NCBI GenBank assembly: GCA_037893225.1
Contig: JAZGUH010000272.1
Coordinates: 1,922,001 to 1,986,000, forward strand
Direction: 5' to 3'
Length of the DNA: 64,000 nt
DNA from: Hippasteria phrygiana
Taxonomy: Eukaryota > Echinodermata > Asteroidea > Valvatida > Goniasteridae
Part shown: piece by piece, positions 9,854-21,690 of the stretch
How the letters are laid out: each line of letters begins with the position of its first letter
Numbering within the stretch: the first letter of the stretch is position 1
The notes under the pieces: generated by a model
The model's input: only the letters and a program-made list of their open reading frames with translations
What the model was told of the DNA's origin: nothing
Databases searched by the model: none
Program-made: the position numbers and the translations under genes

Positions 9854-10164
9854 ACGCTAGCGCCCTCTCTTGGTGGAGTGCGTATTATTGTTTTGCCACG
9901 CTACACGCTAAAGCTACCGTTGTATGAGAATTATAATTATAAGTGTTATGATGGAATGTTTTGTTCTGTATTCCATTTGTAAACATGTATGGAATAAGTA
10001 TGACTTACACGATAAGAGTTAGGAGTTGTTGTTCTGACTTCGGACGGGTCAGACCTGTGTCTGATCTCCAGAAATAAATGGTTTAGTTCAGTATACAACT
10101 TCGAGTCAATATGCCTTAATTCTGTTACCTAATTCGCGTCTCCCGACCGAGGAAACCCACGACA
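9854..10164 (+). repeat. 5' LTR of retroelement B
   Basis: Nearly identical to 25490-25789, in the same orientation. Differences seen: about 14 bases present only here near 9910, a 3-base indel, and a few substitutions. It contains an AATAAA signal at about 10073 and ends ...CGACA. It is followed by AAATTGGCGGCAGGTGTGGG, the position and style of a Ty3/Gypsy primer-binding site. No clear target duplication flanks the LTR pair. Confidence 0.85.
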
Positions 10165-10184
10165 AATTGGCGGCAGGTGTGGGA
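10165..10184 (+). other. Probable primer-binding site, retroelement B
   Basis: AATTGGCGGCAGGTGTGGGA directly follows the LTR end. The matching tRNA was not identified. Confidence 0.5.
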
Positions 10185-10304
10185 TGATCTGGATATATAC
10201 TGTGGATTTTTCTGTGGATTGTGAACTGCCAGAACTACTTGTTAGATATACCTTTTGGATATATACCTTGTGGATATATCCCTGGATAACCTCGTGGATA
10301 TACG

Positions 10305-10754
10305 ATGACCCGCAGGAATAAATCTAAGGATATTAGTTGTGTGGGAGACGTGAACGAGACCAGAATGGATATAGGCAGTGGTGAAAGCAATGAGACACAA
10401 GCGCTGAGAGAACGTCTCTTAAAATCGGAGAAGCGAGCACAGCTTTTGGAAACACGACTTTCCCGTCTTGAATTAGAAAGGAATGATACTGGTACGCAGG
10501 ATGGAGGTATGTATGATCCAGTTATCGATGTGATTAATGCCCGGAACTACTACCATGAGCAGCAGTTTGAACATGACGCCGACTATCATTGTGCACGACC
10601 TGGGAATGTGAATCGCCGAGAGCGCAACCCTGTGGATTTACCAAGGAGACGGGAAGATATGATACCGCGACCAAAGATGGTGACGTTCGACGGCAAGGAG
10701 GAATGGGTGAACTTTGAAATTCCCTTCAAAAGAATTGCTTCGCGAGCAATTTAA
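10305..10754 (+). pseudogene. Gag N-terminus, retroelement B (truncated)
   Basis: 149 codons from the ATG at 10305. A basic start, a coiled-coil-like stretch at about residues 30-60 (ALRERLLKSEKRAQLLETRL region), then the PKMVTFDGKEEWVNF segment that introduces the capsid-like domain of many Ty3/Gypsy Gag proteins. The frame ends shortly after, where unrelated sequence begins, so capsid, nucleocapsid and Pol are lost here. Placed 140 bp after the 5' LTR, as expected. Confidence 0.6.
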
Positions 10755-10989
10755 CCTGACTTTTGTAAACACAAATTTCCTAATTTCTGATTGGTCGTGC
10801 AATTGCTACGTAATTTTACACCTAAGGTGCAGTCAAGGAGTCCTCGGTATTCATCACTTCTTTTCAGCACTCACCGTGAAGCACTTCCATTTGGGGGGGG
10901 GGGGGGTCAATTTTAACACGTGGGGTGCTAACTTATGTGCACGTTAGGTGTACGCACTTTTCACAATGCCAACGTTGGTCGATTACAAT

Positions 10990-12770
10990 ATCAAGGAGCA
11001 AAGTAACTACGTTTTGTAAACTAAGATATTGATTATTTAACATGTTAGTAATAATTGGGTTATCGCTAATGTAACTTTGTTCCAACATTCCCGTGCTGGT
11101 TATATTCCGACTACATAAACGTTTAAAAAAAGTTACATTGAAATGTTCTATTAACGTTGTTGTGAGGTTTATTCTACCATTACCTTGTCACTGTTGATGC
11201 AACATAATATCAATCAGCAAACTAACCAAACCACAACGTTGACGTTTAACGTTAAAGTAGTAATGTGGCAAACGTTCACGTAACGTTGTTTCTACGTTTG
11301 CGTGCTGTCTGGGGAACCACCATTCAGCTAACTTTCGAACCCTTCGCCGAACGATGCTTTAACGTTGATTTGTTAACCACCATTCAACCGACCTTGCTCA
11401 CCCTCTAAAATCGACACTACATGTATATATAACGTTGATTGTAGAACCCCTGTTCAGCTGACCTCGGTGACCTACTGAAAACGATGCCTTAACGTTGTTC
11501 AGTTAACCACCATTCAACAAACCTCCGTTACCTTCAGCAAACGACGTTTTAACGTTATTCAGGTAACAATACATTTAATAACCAACCTCGCTCACCTTTA
11601 GCAAACAATGCTCTAACGTCTTTCTATAAACCTTAATTTAACTAACATTGCTAACCTTCGACCAACGATTTTTCAACGATTTAAAGTGAACCACCATTCA
11701 GCCAACCTCGCTTACCTTCCGAAAACGATACTATAACGTTGTTTATAGAACCACCGTTCAACTAACCTCCCTAACCTACGGTAAACAATGCTTTAACCTT
11801 GTTCAGAGAACCGCTGTTCAACTAACCTCGATAACCTACTGAAAACGATGCCTTAACGTTATTCAATTAACTACCTTTCAATGGACCATCATTAGATTCA
11901 GCAAACGATGCTCTAACGTTATACAAATAACCGTAATTCAACGAACATTGCTAACCTGCGACCAACGATTTTTCAACGTTTTAAAGTAACCGCCGTTCAA
12001 CTAACCTCGCTAACCTTCTGCAAAGGCTGCGTTAACGTTGTTTAGTGAACCTCAGTTCAACCAACCTCGCTAACCTCCCGAATACGATGCTTTAACGTTG
12101 CTCCGTGAACCACGGTTCAATCGACCTCACCAACCTTCCGCAAATAATGCTTTAACGTTGTTTAGTAAACGGTTGTTCAACCAACCTCGCTGACCGTCTG
12201 TAAGCGTTGTTTTAACGTTCTTTTGCGAACCTCGGTTCAACCAACCTCGCTAACCTTCTTTAAACACTGCTTTAACGTTGTTTAATGGACCTCGATTCAA
12301 CCAACCTTGCTAACCTCCTGAATACGATGCTTTAACGTTGTTCCGTGAACCACGGTTTAATCAACCTCACCAACCTTCTGCTAACGCTGTTTTAACGTTA
12401 TATAATGAACTGATATTGGCCAACATTGCTAACCAAGTTCAAACAACGTTTTAACGTTATATAGTGAACCATTCTTGAACCAACCTTACAAACCGAATGT
12501 AAACGTTTTTGTAACGTTGGAAGGATGACAGAAAATGAATCGTCGGTACTAACCTGATAACAACGTTCAATCAATGTTAAAAAATTAACCCCTGTATTTA
12601 GAGAAGCATGTAACATGAAATCTACTTTAAAACAACGTACTGAAATCAACAAATTTACAACATTGACAAAACTAACTAAAAGTGAACGTTCGTTTTACGT
12701 TAACTATTAAACTCTAACCATATATCAACTAAATGAACCATTTTTCAACGTTAATATAACGACTTGTGCT
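10990..12770. repeat. ~60-bp degenerate minisatellite with one AACGTT per unit
   Basis: From about 11350 to 12700 the pattern CGATGCTTTAACGTTGTT, then AACCACxxTTCAAC, then AACCTCGCTAACCTTC recurs every 60 bases (for example AACGTT near 11493, 11551, 11736, 11857, 11916, 11977, 12034, 12095, 12154, 12214, 12274, 12335, 12395), about 22 copies. The flanks (10990-11350, 12400-12770) are more diverged. Non-coding. It replaces the interior of retroelement B. Confidence 0.85.
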
Positions 12771-12812
12771 ATCTGGGAATGATCGATTGACCTAAGACAA
12801 TGGGTTTATTTA

Positions 12813-12996
12813 GTCGCCACAGGAAATAGCTGCCCTTGATGCTGCGACCTGGATTTTTGACTTCGCTGGAGCAGATGAACAAGCCGCAGGACGAGCACTC
12901 GTCCGCTCGGCAATGCCAGCCGCTGTAATGGAGAAACTCGAAGCACTAGATGCGAGAATGGAAATACTAGATGCACAGACGCAGGACATACTATGA
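12813..12996 (+). other. Possible coding remnant, unassigned
   Basis: A 61-codon frame without its own ATG at the left edge. It encodes an Ala/Glu/Leu-rich helical peptide containing DAATWIFDFAGADEQAAGRA and EKLEALDARMEILDAQTQ. Composition looks protein-like, but no family was recognised. It lies between the 60-bp array and a G tract at 13117. Confidence 0.25.
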
Positions 12997-13254
12997 GAGC
13001 GAAGACTGATGCTCTTGGGCCAAACATTGGACGGATTTTTGCTGCCGCGTCAAGCTAGTGCAGCAAAATCGACAATAATTCGACACAAACAAACTGCCTG
13101 CAAGGGAATTATTTGGGGGGGGGGGGGTGTCTGTTTATATAAATACTCAGTCGAGTAAGCAGTTGAATATATATACGTGTGCTCGGGTACTCCCTTACAT
13201 ACAGAAGGATTAAAGTACAACGTTTGGTTTTTGTTTTTGTTTTGTTTTGTTTTC

Positions 13255-13630
13255 AGAAATAAATGGATTTGAGGGTTAATAGTATTTTATAGCGTGCTTG
13301 CAAATACTGTAACACTGACATTGTTTAAAGTTGTGTGCACAGATATGCTGGGAAAAGGGAGGAAATCTGTTCTAATAGTTTGGTCCCCTGACCCTATACT
13401 TTAGAAAAATCGGTGCAATTTATAGAGTCAGGGAATCATCAGGTCGGGGAACGATATAAATTTCCACTTTTCTTGAAAACGACAGCACACCAGGTGGCAT
13501 GATTTCACGGCATATTCGAGACTGCTATTTACTTACAGTCTTGTACGGTATTATATTTCGTAATACATTTGTAATTCAGGATTTTGTTTATGTTTGCAAA
13601 TGTTGTAGGCCTATACTACCTAAATCCTTC
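13255..13630 (+). repeat. Dispersed repeat, copy 2 (first copy at 3545)
   Basis: Collinear blocks shared with 3545-3920 (see there). Preceded by a TTTTG-rich run at about 13225. Confidence 0.65.
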
Positions 13631-13899
13631 TATAGTTTATCTCATCTTGACACAATAACCCCATAATGTATCTTGTATATATTCTATAATTCTTTTTGGT
13701 ATAAATTCTGTGTAACTGTATATGTTCTGTATGTTTGAGGACAAGAAGAGAAAGAAAATACAAAGGAACCTTTCTTGTCCTCGGGAGTCGGTCTTTTGTG
13801 AAAATCGGTCCTCGGATGTAAAAATACGTGCTTATATATTAGTCTGTGGGGTTGGGTTATATATTAAAGGATTAATAGGAACACAAAGCATTGTCCTCG

Positions 13900-14130
13900 T
13901 AGTATAGGGAAAACACGACTGTGTGCACATTCTGTGTTCCTGCACTATAAACATGCACTGTAAATAGTCACCATCCATTAATTAAAAGCAGACTAATGAA
14001 TACTAGACAATAGCGTTTTGGTCAAATCTGAACTATGTGGAAATGCCATGGAGGGGGTATAAAGGCAGTGTTTGGAGGACAATTTCCACACTGCAGCCGA
14101 AATAAATTTTGCTGTGCAGTGAACGATGAA
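13900..14130 (+). repeat. Possible solo LTR or Pol II promoter fragment
   Basis: GGGGGTATAAAGGCAGTG (TATA box near 14057) is followed about 45 bases later by AATAAA at 14101. This tight spacing is typical of the U3-R region of an LTR. No partner LTR was found. Confidence 0.25.
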
Positions 14131-15799
14131 TGGCAACCGATTTTTTCCCCCCCTGTTAAGACATCTTAAGTTAAGTTTTCTTTGACATTTTATTGTTGAC
14201 CCTAATTACACTCCTCAACCCAATCGGGAGGAATTGTTACAGTATAGTTGTACCATGTTCGAGGTAGTCCAGGTAACCAGGTTGTTGGTTTTTGTTCAGT
14301 TATCACTGAGATTCTTCCATTATGCAGCACCGTCGAACAAGTTATGCAGTCGATCGTTTTGATCGACAGTTTAATTGTCGTTTTAGGTTGTGAACGAGTA
14401 GTGTTACTCTCCCAATCTCGACATGTATCTCCATCTAGGCTTGCCGGAGTTTAAAAAGCGCAAGTTGGACATTAAGGAGTGTGCAGTAGCAGAATGGAAC
14501 ATGCCCCCCCCCCCCCCCCCCATTTTGTCTCCTGGTCTGTAGACGCTGGGGTGACAAAGGGGTCAGAGCCCCATACCCAAACCCAACCCCACCCCTCGAT
14601 GTCAGAAGTGACCACATCCCCACCCCTCGATGTCAGAAGTGACCACATCCCCACTCTGGGCTACCGGTACCTTTCCCTGAACAAAAGTAAAGGAGCGATT
14701 TCTATTTCCACTCAAAGATGGACAAGGCATTAATAACCCTGGTGAGGCAGTGCGGGGTGGGGGTGGGAAAACAATAAGGCAGTTCATTATTTCAACTGCT
14801 CATGTGCACAATGACATTTTATACCGAATGACCCGCGTGACCAAACGCGCGCGTGTAAACGCAAAAAGTGGTCGCACAACGCGCACGTGTTAAATTCAAT
14901 CAGAATGGGCGTTCGCGTAACATGGCATGACATTACGTCAGCAATTTTCTCCCGAATAACCTTTGACCTTTGAGATACCGAACTTGCTTATTCTGCACGT
15001 TTTCGTCACTCGACATTGGCGGCTACCGGACCCAATATTCATCAGAAATAGTCAGAATATTTTGGTCTGGGAACCAGACTAGCTTATTGAGAGGTGCATA
15101 ATCACGTGCACCCACATCATGGTCATGATAAAATGGTTTGGTGGAAGTGAAAGGTCGAGTGGGGTTACAACATTTTAAGAGCTATAGTGATACTGAATGT
15201 ATTTGCAGTGTCACAAGGGTTATTTATGCCAAAACTATTTATATAATTAATTTTGCAAAATAGCTTATCTATTGTGTACTGAATAAGGGAGTTAAATTAA
15301 GTGGGAAAACATCTCAAAATTATCTCCATAAAAACTTCCGGTTTGATGACGTAATCCTTTTGAAATTTCAGAAAATAATTTTGTCGAACGAGCGTATGTT
15401 CAACTGGTAAAAATATGGCACACGGGTTTCAAAAAGCAACTTACTTTGATGTGCCAATAGAGGGCGCCCTTTCATGCGAGACGTCATCACGCCGTCTGTT
15501 CGGCACGATACTAACCATTTCAGTAATTTGGTTAGTTGTAGAGAAGTGCTTCCGTTTGTAAGTTGTATTAATTTATCGTGCACTTCCGGTAACCCCGAAA
15601 GTAAATCTCAAGTATAAACTGTCTGGAAATCAAAAATGCCTTGCCCATGGTTAGATTAGTACTATACACAAATTATGAACATAGACCTATGGTATCTCAT
15701 TCACTTCAAAAGTCATAATTCAAAACATATCCTTGCATTTTGATCTTAAATGGACGTCACATACCGGTAAATATTAACATCTCGGAAACGAGGTTCGTT
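14131..15799. other. No gene; 30-bp duplication and C tract
   Basis: A run of about 16 C at 14506-14521. A tandem pair of a ~30-bp unit containing TCGATGTCAGAAGTGACCAC at about 14597 and 14627. The motif AGAGGGCGCC at 15462. Open frames in this stretch come from the duplication and show no domain. Confidence 0.5.
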
Positions 15800-16610
15800 T
15801 AATATTATTCATGGTTTATTATTCTATTCTTTCGCCGCCAAGAGCGGAATTGCAGAATAGATACATAAAATTTAAACATGCAAATAACACAAAACTTTAT
15901 ATATAACTAACTTGGGAAAGTGGGGAGGGTGGGGGGGGGGGGGAAGGGGGGGGGTGGGGAGAGAGGAAAGATCTACAAGGGGATAGGGGAAATGACTATA
16001 CATGATATTAAGAACAATTAAAAATATATATCTATAAAAAGGAAAGTAAACAAATTGGATGGAATATTACCTTACATGTACGACCATAAGCAATTCTCTA
16101 CATGTATAATCGATAAAACTCTCAAAAAAACAGCAAATATGAAAGAAAAAATTGGAACCGGTTAGAACAGGGCGTGTGGTTACAGATAGGTAGACAACAG
16201 GGGGAGGGGATCAAGGGAAGATAATAAGGGAATTGGAAAGGGAGGGGATGGAACGAGATCAGGTTAGGTAAACAACCGGGGAAAAAATATCAATAGTGGC
16301 AAGGCAAAGATAATTAGTGATTTTCATTCCAAGTCTTTGTCATATAGATGATCGGACTATTTTGGTACCGCTTAGTCTTACAAAATGGTAAGGAGAATTT
16401 GTTGGAATTTCTGAGGTCCCTATGATGAACATCTCTCCTACTTGGTGGCAGCCAGCTGCTGAATTCTTCAGATGCAGTTAGCGATTGAAAAAGATTTGAT
16501 GCACAATTGCTCCCTCCTTTCAACCAGAGTTTTGAGGTTACAGGCGACTGGCGAGGGAAGGAATGGCTCAGAAGTAGGGTATCAAGGATTGAGATAAAAG
16601 TTTTATTCAA
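15800..16610 (-). mobile_element. Degraded LINE 3' end
   Basis: The minus-strand frame 16314-16610 ends with a SRRDVHHRDLRNSNKFSLPF-type segment, then TKRYQNS and a Trp near the stop. This matches the usual C-terminal tail of jockey/CR1-group reverse transcriptases (HNLRNS...RTxRYxxSF...LWN). Downstream on the same strand lies a 500-bp 3' UTR ending near a GGCGAAAGAATAG/AATAATAAA segment (about 15812-15840). A G-rich low-complexity run lies at 15928-15960. Confidence 0.45.
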
Positions 16611-17460
16611 TTCTGCAAAGAATCAAACAGGAACAATTAAAAACATTAAGTTAACAGTGGATAACTGGTTTCAAAAATTAGTTTTCGTGGGTCAAATTAA
16701 AACTAACATAGCAGCCGAAAAGATCATTTGTGCGCACAGTTCCTAAAACTGAGTTCATCATTAAAGCACTGAAAAAATACACTTGAAAAAATACTGATGC
16801 GCGTTTCCAGTAATTAGAATCCAGACTACGCAGACAGAAATGCAACTTACAACTTTTCACCCCAACAAATCCATAGAAACATCAGTATCATCTACAGTAG
16901 TCGTTTCAGATCAGCAGATCTCAGGCTAACAGAAAGGCACAGTTTTCAGTCAGATTCAGCTAAGAGAAACGGTAACGAGAGCAGTCCTTAAACATGTGTT
17001 TCAAGTAAACCGGATATCTGGACAAACCTCTCAAGAAAAACAGTACGGTAACTTTTCATAAACAAAATTAATCCGCTAAAATAATTCTGACACCAGGGAT
17101 CACGCAACAGATACAAAAAGTACAATTAAGCTACCACTTATGAGTGTTAAGAATTTGTAGAGTAATTTAAGTTATTTAAAGTTTTTAAAGGCCAATAGCC
17201 CGCGTTCTTCTTACGAATTCGTTCTGATTCTTAGTTCCATTGACAATTAGCCCTTCGGAGAATTCTGAGCTTCAGTTTGCCGGGGTGAGGGCGATCTCCC
17301 AGATTGCCGAGTGCTGCCACTTGCCTGTGTCTTGGCTTTCGATGAGACGGAACGGTTTCACCTAGCTGACCGCCGTCTTCGCCCTTCGGGCCAGCATCTT
17401 GATGACACACCGGCAAACTCGAGACCAGGATTCCGCCTAAATTGGAGGTACCTCCCCCCA
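16611..17460. other. No gene seen
   Basis: AT-rich, stop-dense sequence. A frame at 17231-17461 (-) has no recognised domain. Confidence 0.35.
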
Positions 17461-17504
17461 TTTAATTGAGTTAATTCTTTTTTTCGGCTGTCAAATGAGT
17501 TTTA

Positions 17505-17770
17505 TTATTATTATTATTATTAATTCTTTCTGGTAATGAAACCTAGGCACTAGTAGCTCGGAAGCCTGAAGAAACCTGTAGAGAGAAGACAATGAGAAGA
17601 AGTTACAGTTTTAGAGGTGGGAGGAAAACCCTAGAAGAATATTCTGGGGAAAACCCACGGAATCGGGTAGGGACTGAAAACCCAATCCACATGTGGACCA
17701 GGGCAGGAATCGAACCCGGGTCACAGCGGTGAAAGGCGGGGACAGTAACCACTGCGCCAACCTGATTTCC
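17505..17770 (-). repeat. tRNA-derived SINE (second family)
   Basis: On the minus strand the head reads GGTTGGCGCAGTGGTTACTG (A-box type) and then GGGTTCGATTCCTGCC (B box), followed by a body with GGGTTTTCCCC. It ends in an (ATA)n tail at about 17506-17524. Length about 265 bp. It lies just upstream of the LTR end of retroelement A, probably inside its 5' LTR. Confidence 0.7.
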
Positions 17771-17925
17771 ATTTGCTTCATTATACTCTGGTTTATACGT
17801 GTGTGTTTTTGTGAATTATTATGAAATAATAATCGTTCTCGCTAAAACTCCTTGATTCCGATCCCTATTTATACTTTTGGTTTTGTCTGTTATGTTGTCT
17901 GCTTGAATGACCTGACTTCGTAACA
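17771..17925 (+). repeat. 3' part of 5' LTR, retroelement A
   Basis: Inferred from the primer site that follows it and the terminal ...CGTAACA. A TATTTATAC TATA-like word lies near 17866. The left boundary is hidden by the SINE, and no 3' LTR copy was found. Confidence 0.45.
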
Positions 17926-17932
17926 GATAAAT

Positions 17933-17950
17933 TGGGGGCTGGTCCGGGAA
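17933..17950 (+). other. tRNA-Pro primer-binding site, retroelement A
   Basis: TGGGGGCTGGTCCGGGAA differs at two of 18 positions from the standard tRNA-Pro primer site TGGGGGCTCGTCCGGGAT. It lies seven bases after the inferred LTR end and about 55 bp before gag. Confidence 0.7.
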
Positions 17951-18003
17951 AGAACACTCCAAGCCGACTTTCATTGTTTATCGTTTTTTTGGTGTTTTGA
18001 TAA

Positions 18004-19620
18004 TTGCATGAAACGGCTCAAAGAGTTGGGCTAAAACGCCAAATGAGTTTCACTGAAGATTTTTTGGGTAGGTCTGATTTGACACATGAAAGTGTAGATG
18101 ATTTGACTAAAGACGAGTTGATTGCTTTGTCAAACTCCCTTGGAATCAAGGTTTTTGGCGGAGAGAATAAGGGTTATTTACTTCGTACTGTTCGTAAAAG
18201 CTTTGGTCGAAAAGGGTTTTATTGATGAAGAACCATTGGAATTACTTACCAATCCACAAGATTAAATTGAAGTCTTGAAATTAAAGTTACAGTTGAAAGA
18301 GGTTGAAAAGGATCTCAGGGAAAAGGAAATGACGAAATTGTACTCAAAGAAATGGAAATGCAGAAAATGGCAATTCGGTTTGAAACTCCGAAACCCCATG
18401 TTCATTCAGGCTTCGACTTTGCAAAGAACATAGTGCTTGTTCCAAAATGTGATGCTTAGCCTAAGGAAGTTACCAGGTATTTCACTTCGTTTGAAGATTT
18501 GGCTAAGAAATTGGAGTGGCCTAAGAAGTATTGGACGACATTACTTCATAGTGTATTTGAAGGTAAAGCAAAAGAAGTCTACACGGCTCTCTCATCCGAA
18601 CAGAGTGCAGATTATGATGTAGTAAAGAAAACTGTACTTAAGGCCAGTGGCGGGTCTACGGGGGGGGGGGGGGGGGTTTAAACCCCCCCCCCCCCCTTTG
18701 GGCTGTACGGGTTTAATGCCCCGGACCCCCCTAGCAAGGCGTGCGTAGGGGTGTGTAGGCCAATCACCTCAGGTAAACCCCCCCCCCCCCCCCTTAGTTA
18801 AAACCTAGATCCTTCCCTGAAGGCATACGAGATAGTACCTGAGGCTTACCGTCAAAAGTTCAGAAAAACGAAACGAAAAGATCCCAATAAAACCCATGTG
18901 GAATTTGCCAGAGAAAAGGCCAATGATTTTGACCGTTGGCTGAAATCAAAGGAGGTTGATGACATTTTTGATAAGTTGTGGGAATTGATGTTAATGGAGG
19001 AGTTTAAGAGTTGTCTTTCGAGTGACATCCGAACTCATTTAGCCGATAGGGGTGTTGATAAGTTAGAGAAAGCTGCCGTTATGGCTGATGATTACGACCT
19101 TGTTCATAAACATTCATTTGGCTCTGACAGTGAATCTGACCCCAGTCGCTCCAAATTCATTAAACCCTGGTTGAAAAAAGGTGAAAAGACTGGTAAGCAA
19201 GTCCAGTCGACTGAATCAAAATCTGAAGCTAATTCTGACGCAAGAGGGAAAGAGAGCCTGCCGATATTTCTGGAAAGCCAAATTGGCGGAAAAATCGGCC
19301 TGTTTGCAGTTTCTTTGGTAAAATTGGCCACACGTTTGAGAATTGCTTCAAGCGAAGGAATCAACTTAAAAAGCCCATTGCATTCATTGCCAGCAAATCA
19401 CAAGGGGTACCCCATGGCGAAATGCTCTCTTCAGTAGATTGCAAAGGTGAGAATTTTGAGGAAAATTCTATGGGTAAACCTACTCAAGAATCTAATCAGG
19501 TGACTAATGACACCAATGGTTATGAGGCATTTATGTCCGATGATCTAGTGTCACTAGATAAGGGTGATAATGGTTATAAAATTAGGATACTTAGGGATCA
19601 GGTGCCGCCCAGTCATTGTT
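18004..19620 (+). pseudogene. Gag of Gypsy-type retroelement A, multiply broken
   Basis: Fragments in order: an N-terminal SAP-like helix pair (LTKDELIALSNSLGIKVFG) up to a premature stop at 18223; a capsid (SCAN-like) region around 18480-18650 containing WPKKYWTTLLHSVFEGKAKE; a 175-bp MITE insertion; then 18827-19437 with FAREKANDFDRWLKSKEVDD and EEFKSCL. A CCHC zinc knuckle near 19290-19350 survives only partly because its second Cys is Phe. At least three frameshifts or stops are visible. The order is that of Gmr1/CsRn1-like Ty3/Gypsy Gag proteins. Inactive. Confidence 0.75.
18645..18819. mobile_element. 175-bp hAT-like MITE with 5-bp TSD
   Basis: Ends are CAGTGGCGGGTCTACGGG and, read inward from the right, CAGGGAAGGATCTAGG. 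A 5-bp duplication AAGGC flanks it (18640-18644, 18820-18824), and the gag frame resumes exactly across the insertion. Inside are a G run (about 18660-18676) next to a C run (18686-18700) and another C run (18778-18793). The CAGTGGCGGATC terminus is characteristic of hAT relatives; 5-bp duplications suit the hAT5-type group (inference). Confidence 0.8.
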
Positions 19621-20489
19621 ATTAAAGGGTGTTGTGCCATCTCTGGGGGAAGAAAGCCAGTCTAGTGTCCTGATTAGTGGAGTGGAAAATAATTTCATGA
19701 AAATTCCACTCGAGACTGTACACCTCAAGTCAGATTTTATGACGGGGTCAGTCAAAGTAGGGGTATTTAGTCTGCCTATAGATGGTAGTGTTGTAGTCGA
19801 GTACATTTCCACGAGTACGAGTACTTTTGCATGAGTAAGAGTATGAGTATGAGTATGAGTATGAGTATGAGTACGAGTACTTCACCACGAGTACGAGTAC
19901 AACCACAACATTTCATACGAGTACGAGTACTTTCTACCAGTAAAAGCCAAAGTGTTTTGTTAAAACAGCAAAGAAAAGAAAGATTCCTTTACATTACTTG
20001 AAAACAAAGACAAACTCTTTGTAAAACACATGCTATTTTGAAACATGACGCTGACACTGACTTGCATGGTATGTTTTCCATTAACAAAATGTAAACAAAC
20101 TTTCATTTGACTACAGACTGGCAACAAAGTTTTGATATTGGTGTAAATCTATTTTAGACATTGGTTTGCGGGGGGGGGGGGGGCATTGGGAGCTGGTACG
20201 TGTAAATTCTATGGGTGTGATGGGTTGGTGGGGCTCAGTCAAAGTTTTATTTTAGAACCAGGCTGGGGATTTTTTGCTGTGTCCAAGTTTGATCATTGGG
20301 CCGCCTCGCCTGACGTGTGCGTGTCCCATGCATGGTGTGCCGCGCCACCTTCTCTATCTGTCATTCCATGCACCATGCTGGATCCCAGCATGGCGGCCAC
20401 CGCGCTAGCTGTCAATGGTGCATGCCGTGCCACACTGTACACCTGGCCGGGTCCTCGCACACGGTCATGTCACAGATGCTGCAACTTAA

Positions 20490-21082
20490 AGGGACACATT
20501 GCTTTGGATTTTGCGATTTGGGCTATACAACTGAAATGGATATGGTTGGGAAGCTTTTTTAAAAGTAGAAGATACAGATTCACATAACTATCCCTTCAAA
20601 TTGCGTGGTTTTTGTTCAATTTCGTGACAAATAACGGTCCGCCATTTTGTAGAACCAAATTTTTGACTCCACAAAATGGCGGACCGTGTTCACCAGTCGT
20701 ATTTCCAGTCGCATCTGGTTGAAGTACGTTCTGTTGATCCATTTTGATGTGATGTGGCACGGCGCGCAGCACTGGCGATATGTGTCGCGAGGTAGAGAAT
20801 TGTACCTGGCGATCATCTGATAGGTTCACAAGGCCACTGGCTGTGGCGCCAGCCTAAAGATTCTTGCAGCGTATTTTGCGCATTATTTAGACGGTGGTAT
20901 TTACTACTGGAAATAAGTCTATGTCAGGTGTCAGGGGGCAGCGGCCAATTTTTTGTTTTGTAATCACTGCTCACTAATTACAACACATTATAAGTGATTT
21001 TTTTGCACGAACAACTCTTATAAAAGATAAGGAACATTTCCAAACAGCAACATTTCATTACATTTGAAGGCAATGTGTCCCT
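20490..21082. mobile_element. piggyBac-like MITE nested in hAT-like element
   Basis: Flanked by TTAA on both sides (20486-20489, 21083-21086), with terminal inverted repeats AGGGACACATTGC and GCAATGTGTCCCT. No coding region. A smaller hairpin lies inside it (20635-20690: GGTCCGCCATTTTGT against ACAAAATGGCGGACC). TTAA specificity points to piggyBac or Kolobok ancestry. Confidence 0.75.
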
Positions 21083-21418
21083 TTAAGCTTACCCACAACG
21101 AAACACACATATGCCCAAACATCGACTGGCAATCTGGGTGGAAATCTGGAGTTGTCTCCATGTTAAGTCGACTTGTCTCTGAATTGTCGCACCGTTTAAG
21201 TTGTCCCAAGTCGAGTTGGCAAATGATCCAGTTGTCTGACACCCTGCTTTACATACTTACCCGTACTTGTATACATGTAATGGGCAGACCACAGGTCCAA
21301 CCACAGGGTAGATAGGATTTGATCATTGGCAAGGTTTTATAACACTGTACTGTCATGAGTACGAGTACTTTACCGCGAGTACGAGTACGAGTACGAGTAC
21401 ATGTACATGAAGAAAAAA

Positions 21419-21606
21419 ACGAGTACAAGTACGAGTACAAGTACGAGTACGAGTACGAGTACGAGTACGAGTACGAGTACGAGTACGAGTACGAGTACGA
21501 GTACGAGTACGAGTACGAGTACGAGTACGAGTACGAGTACGAGTACGAGTACGAGTACGAGTACGAGTACGAGTACGAGTACGAGTACGAGTACGAGTAC
21601 GAGTAC
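21419..21606. repeat. (GAGTAC)n hexanucleotide array
   Basis: About 30 tandem copies, almost perfect after 21440. It gives long poly-EY, poly-ST and poly-LV frames that are artefacts. Confidence 0.95.
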
Positions 21607-21690
21607 GATAGATGGTATTACGTTCTTATACTTGGGAACGATATTGCAGGGGATCAAGTGCAAAGTAATCCTGACTTACAAGTCACAGAT

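Larger units (their letters stand above)
19786..21607. mobile_element. 1.8-kb hAT-like element with GAGTAC subterminal repeats
   Basis: Bounded by the 8-bp duplication ATAGATGG (19778-19785 and 21608-21615), and the protease frame is restored across it. The left end TAGTGTTGTAGTCGAGTAC matches the TIR core of the hAT-like elements at 26567 and 50696. Both sides are filled with GAGTAC/GAGTATG words; the right end has become a pure (GAGTAC)n run, and no intact right TIR is visible. No transposase. It contains a TTAA-flanked MITE (20490-21082). Confidence 0.7.
19560..21690 (+). pseudogene. Aspartic protease of retroelement A, split by insertion
   Basis: A retropepsin-like domain begins about 19580. 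A one-base loss falls within the catalytic Asp-Thr-Gly codons near 19600, shifting the frame. The domain runs to 19785, is interrupted by a 1.8-kb element, and resumes at 21616 with LGNDIAGDQV, the conserved C-terminal segment of this protease class. Reverse transcriptase and RNase H, expected next, are absent. Inactive. Confidence 0.7.

Noticed and set aside
10990..12770. CRISPR-like array
   Set aside because: Period is regular, but the whole 60-bp unit is repeated; there are no unique spacers, and the genome is eukaryotic.
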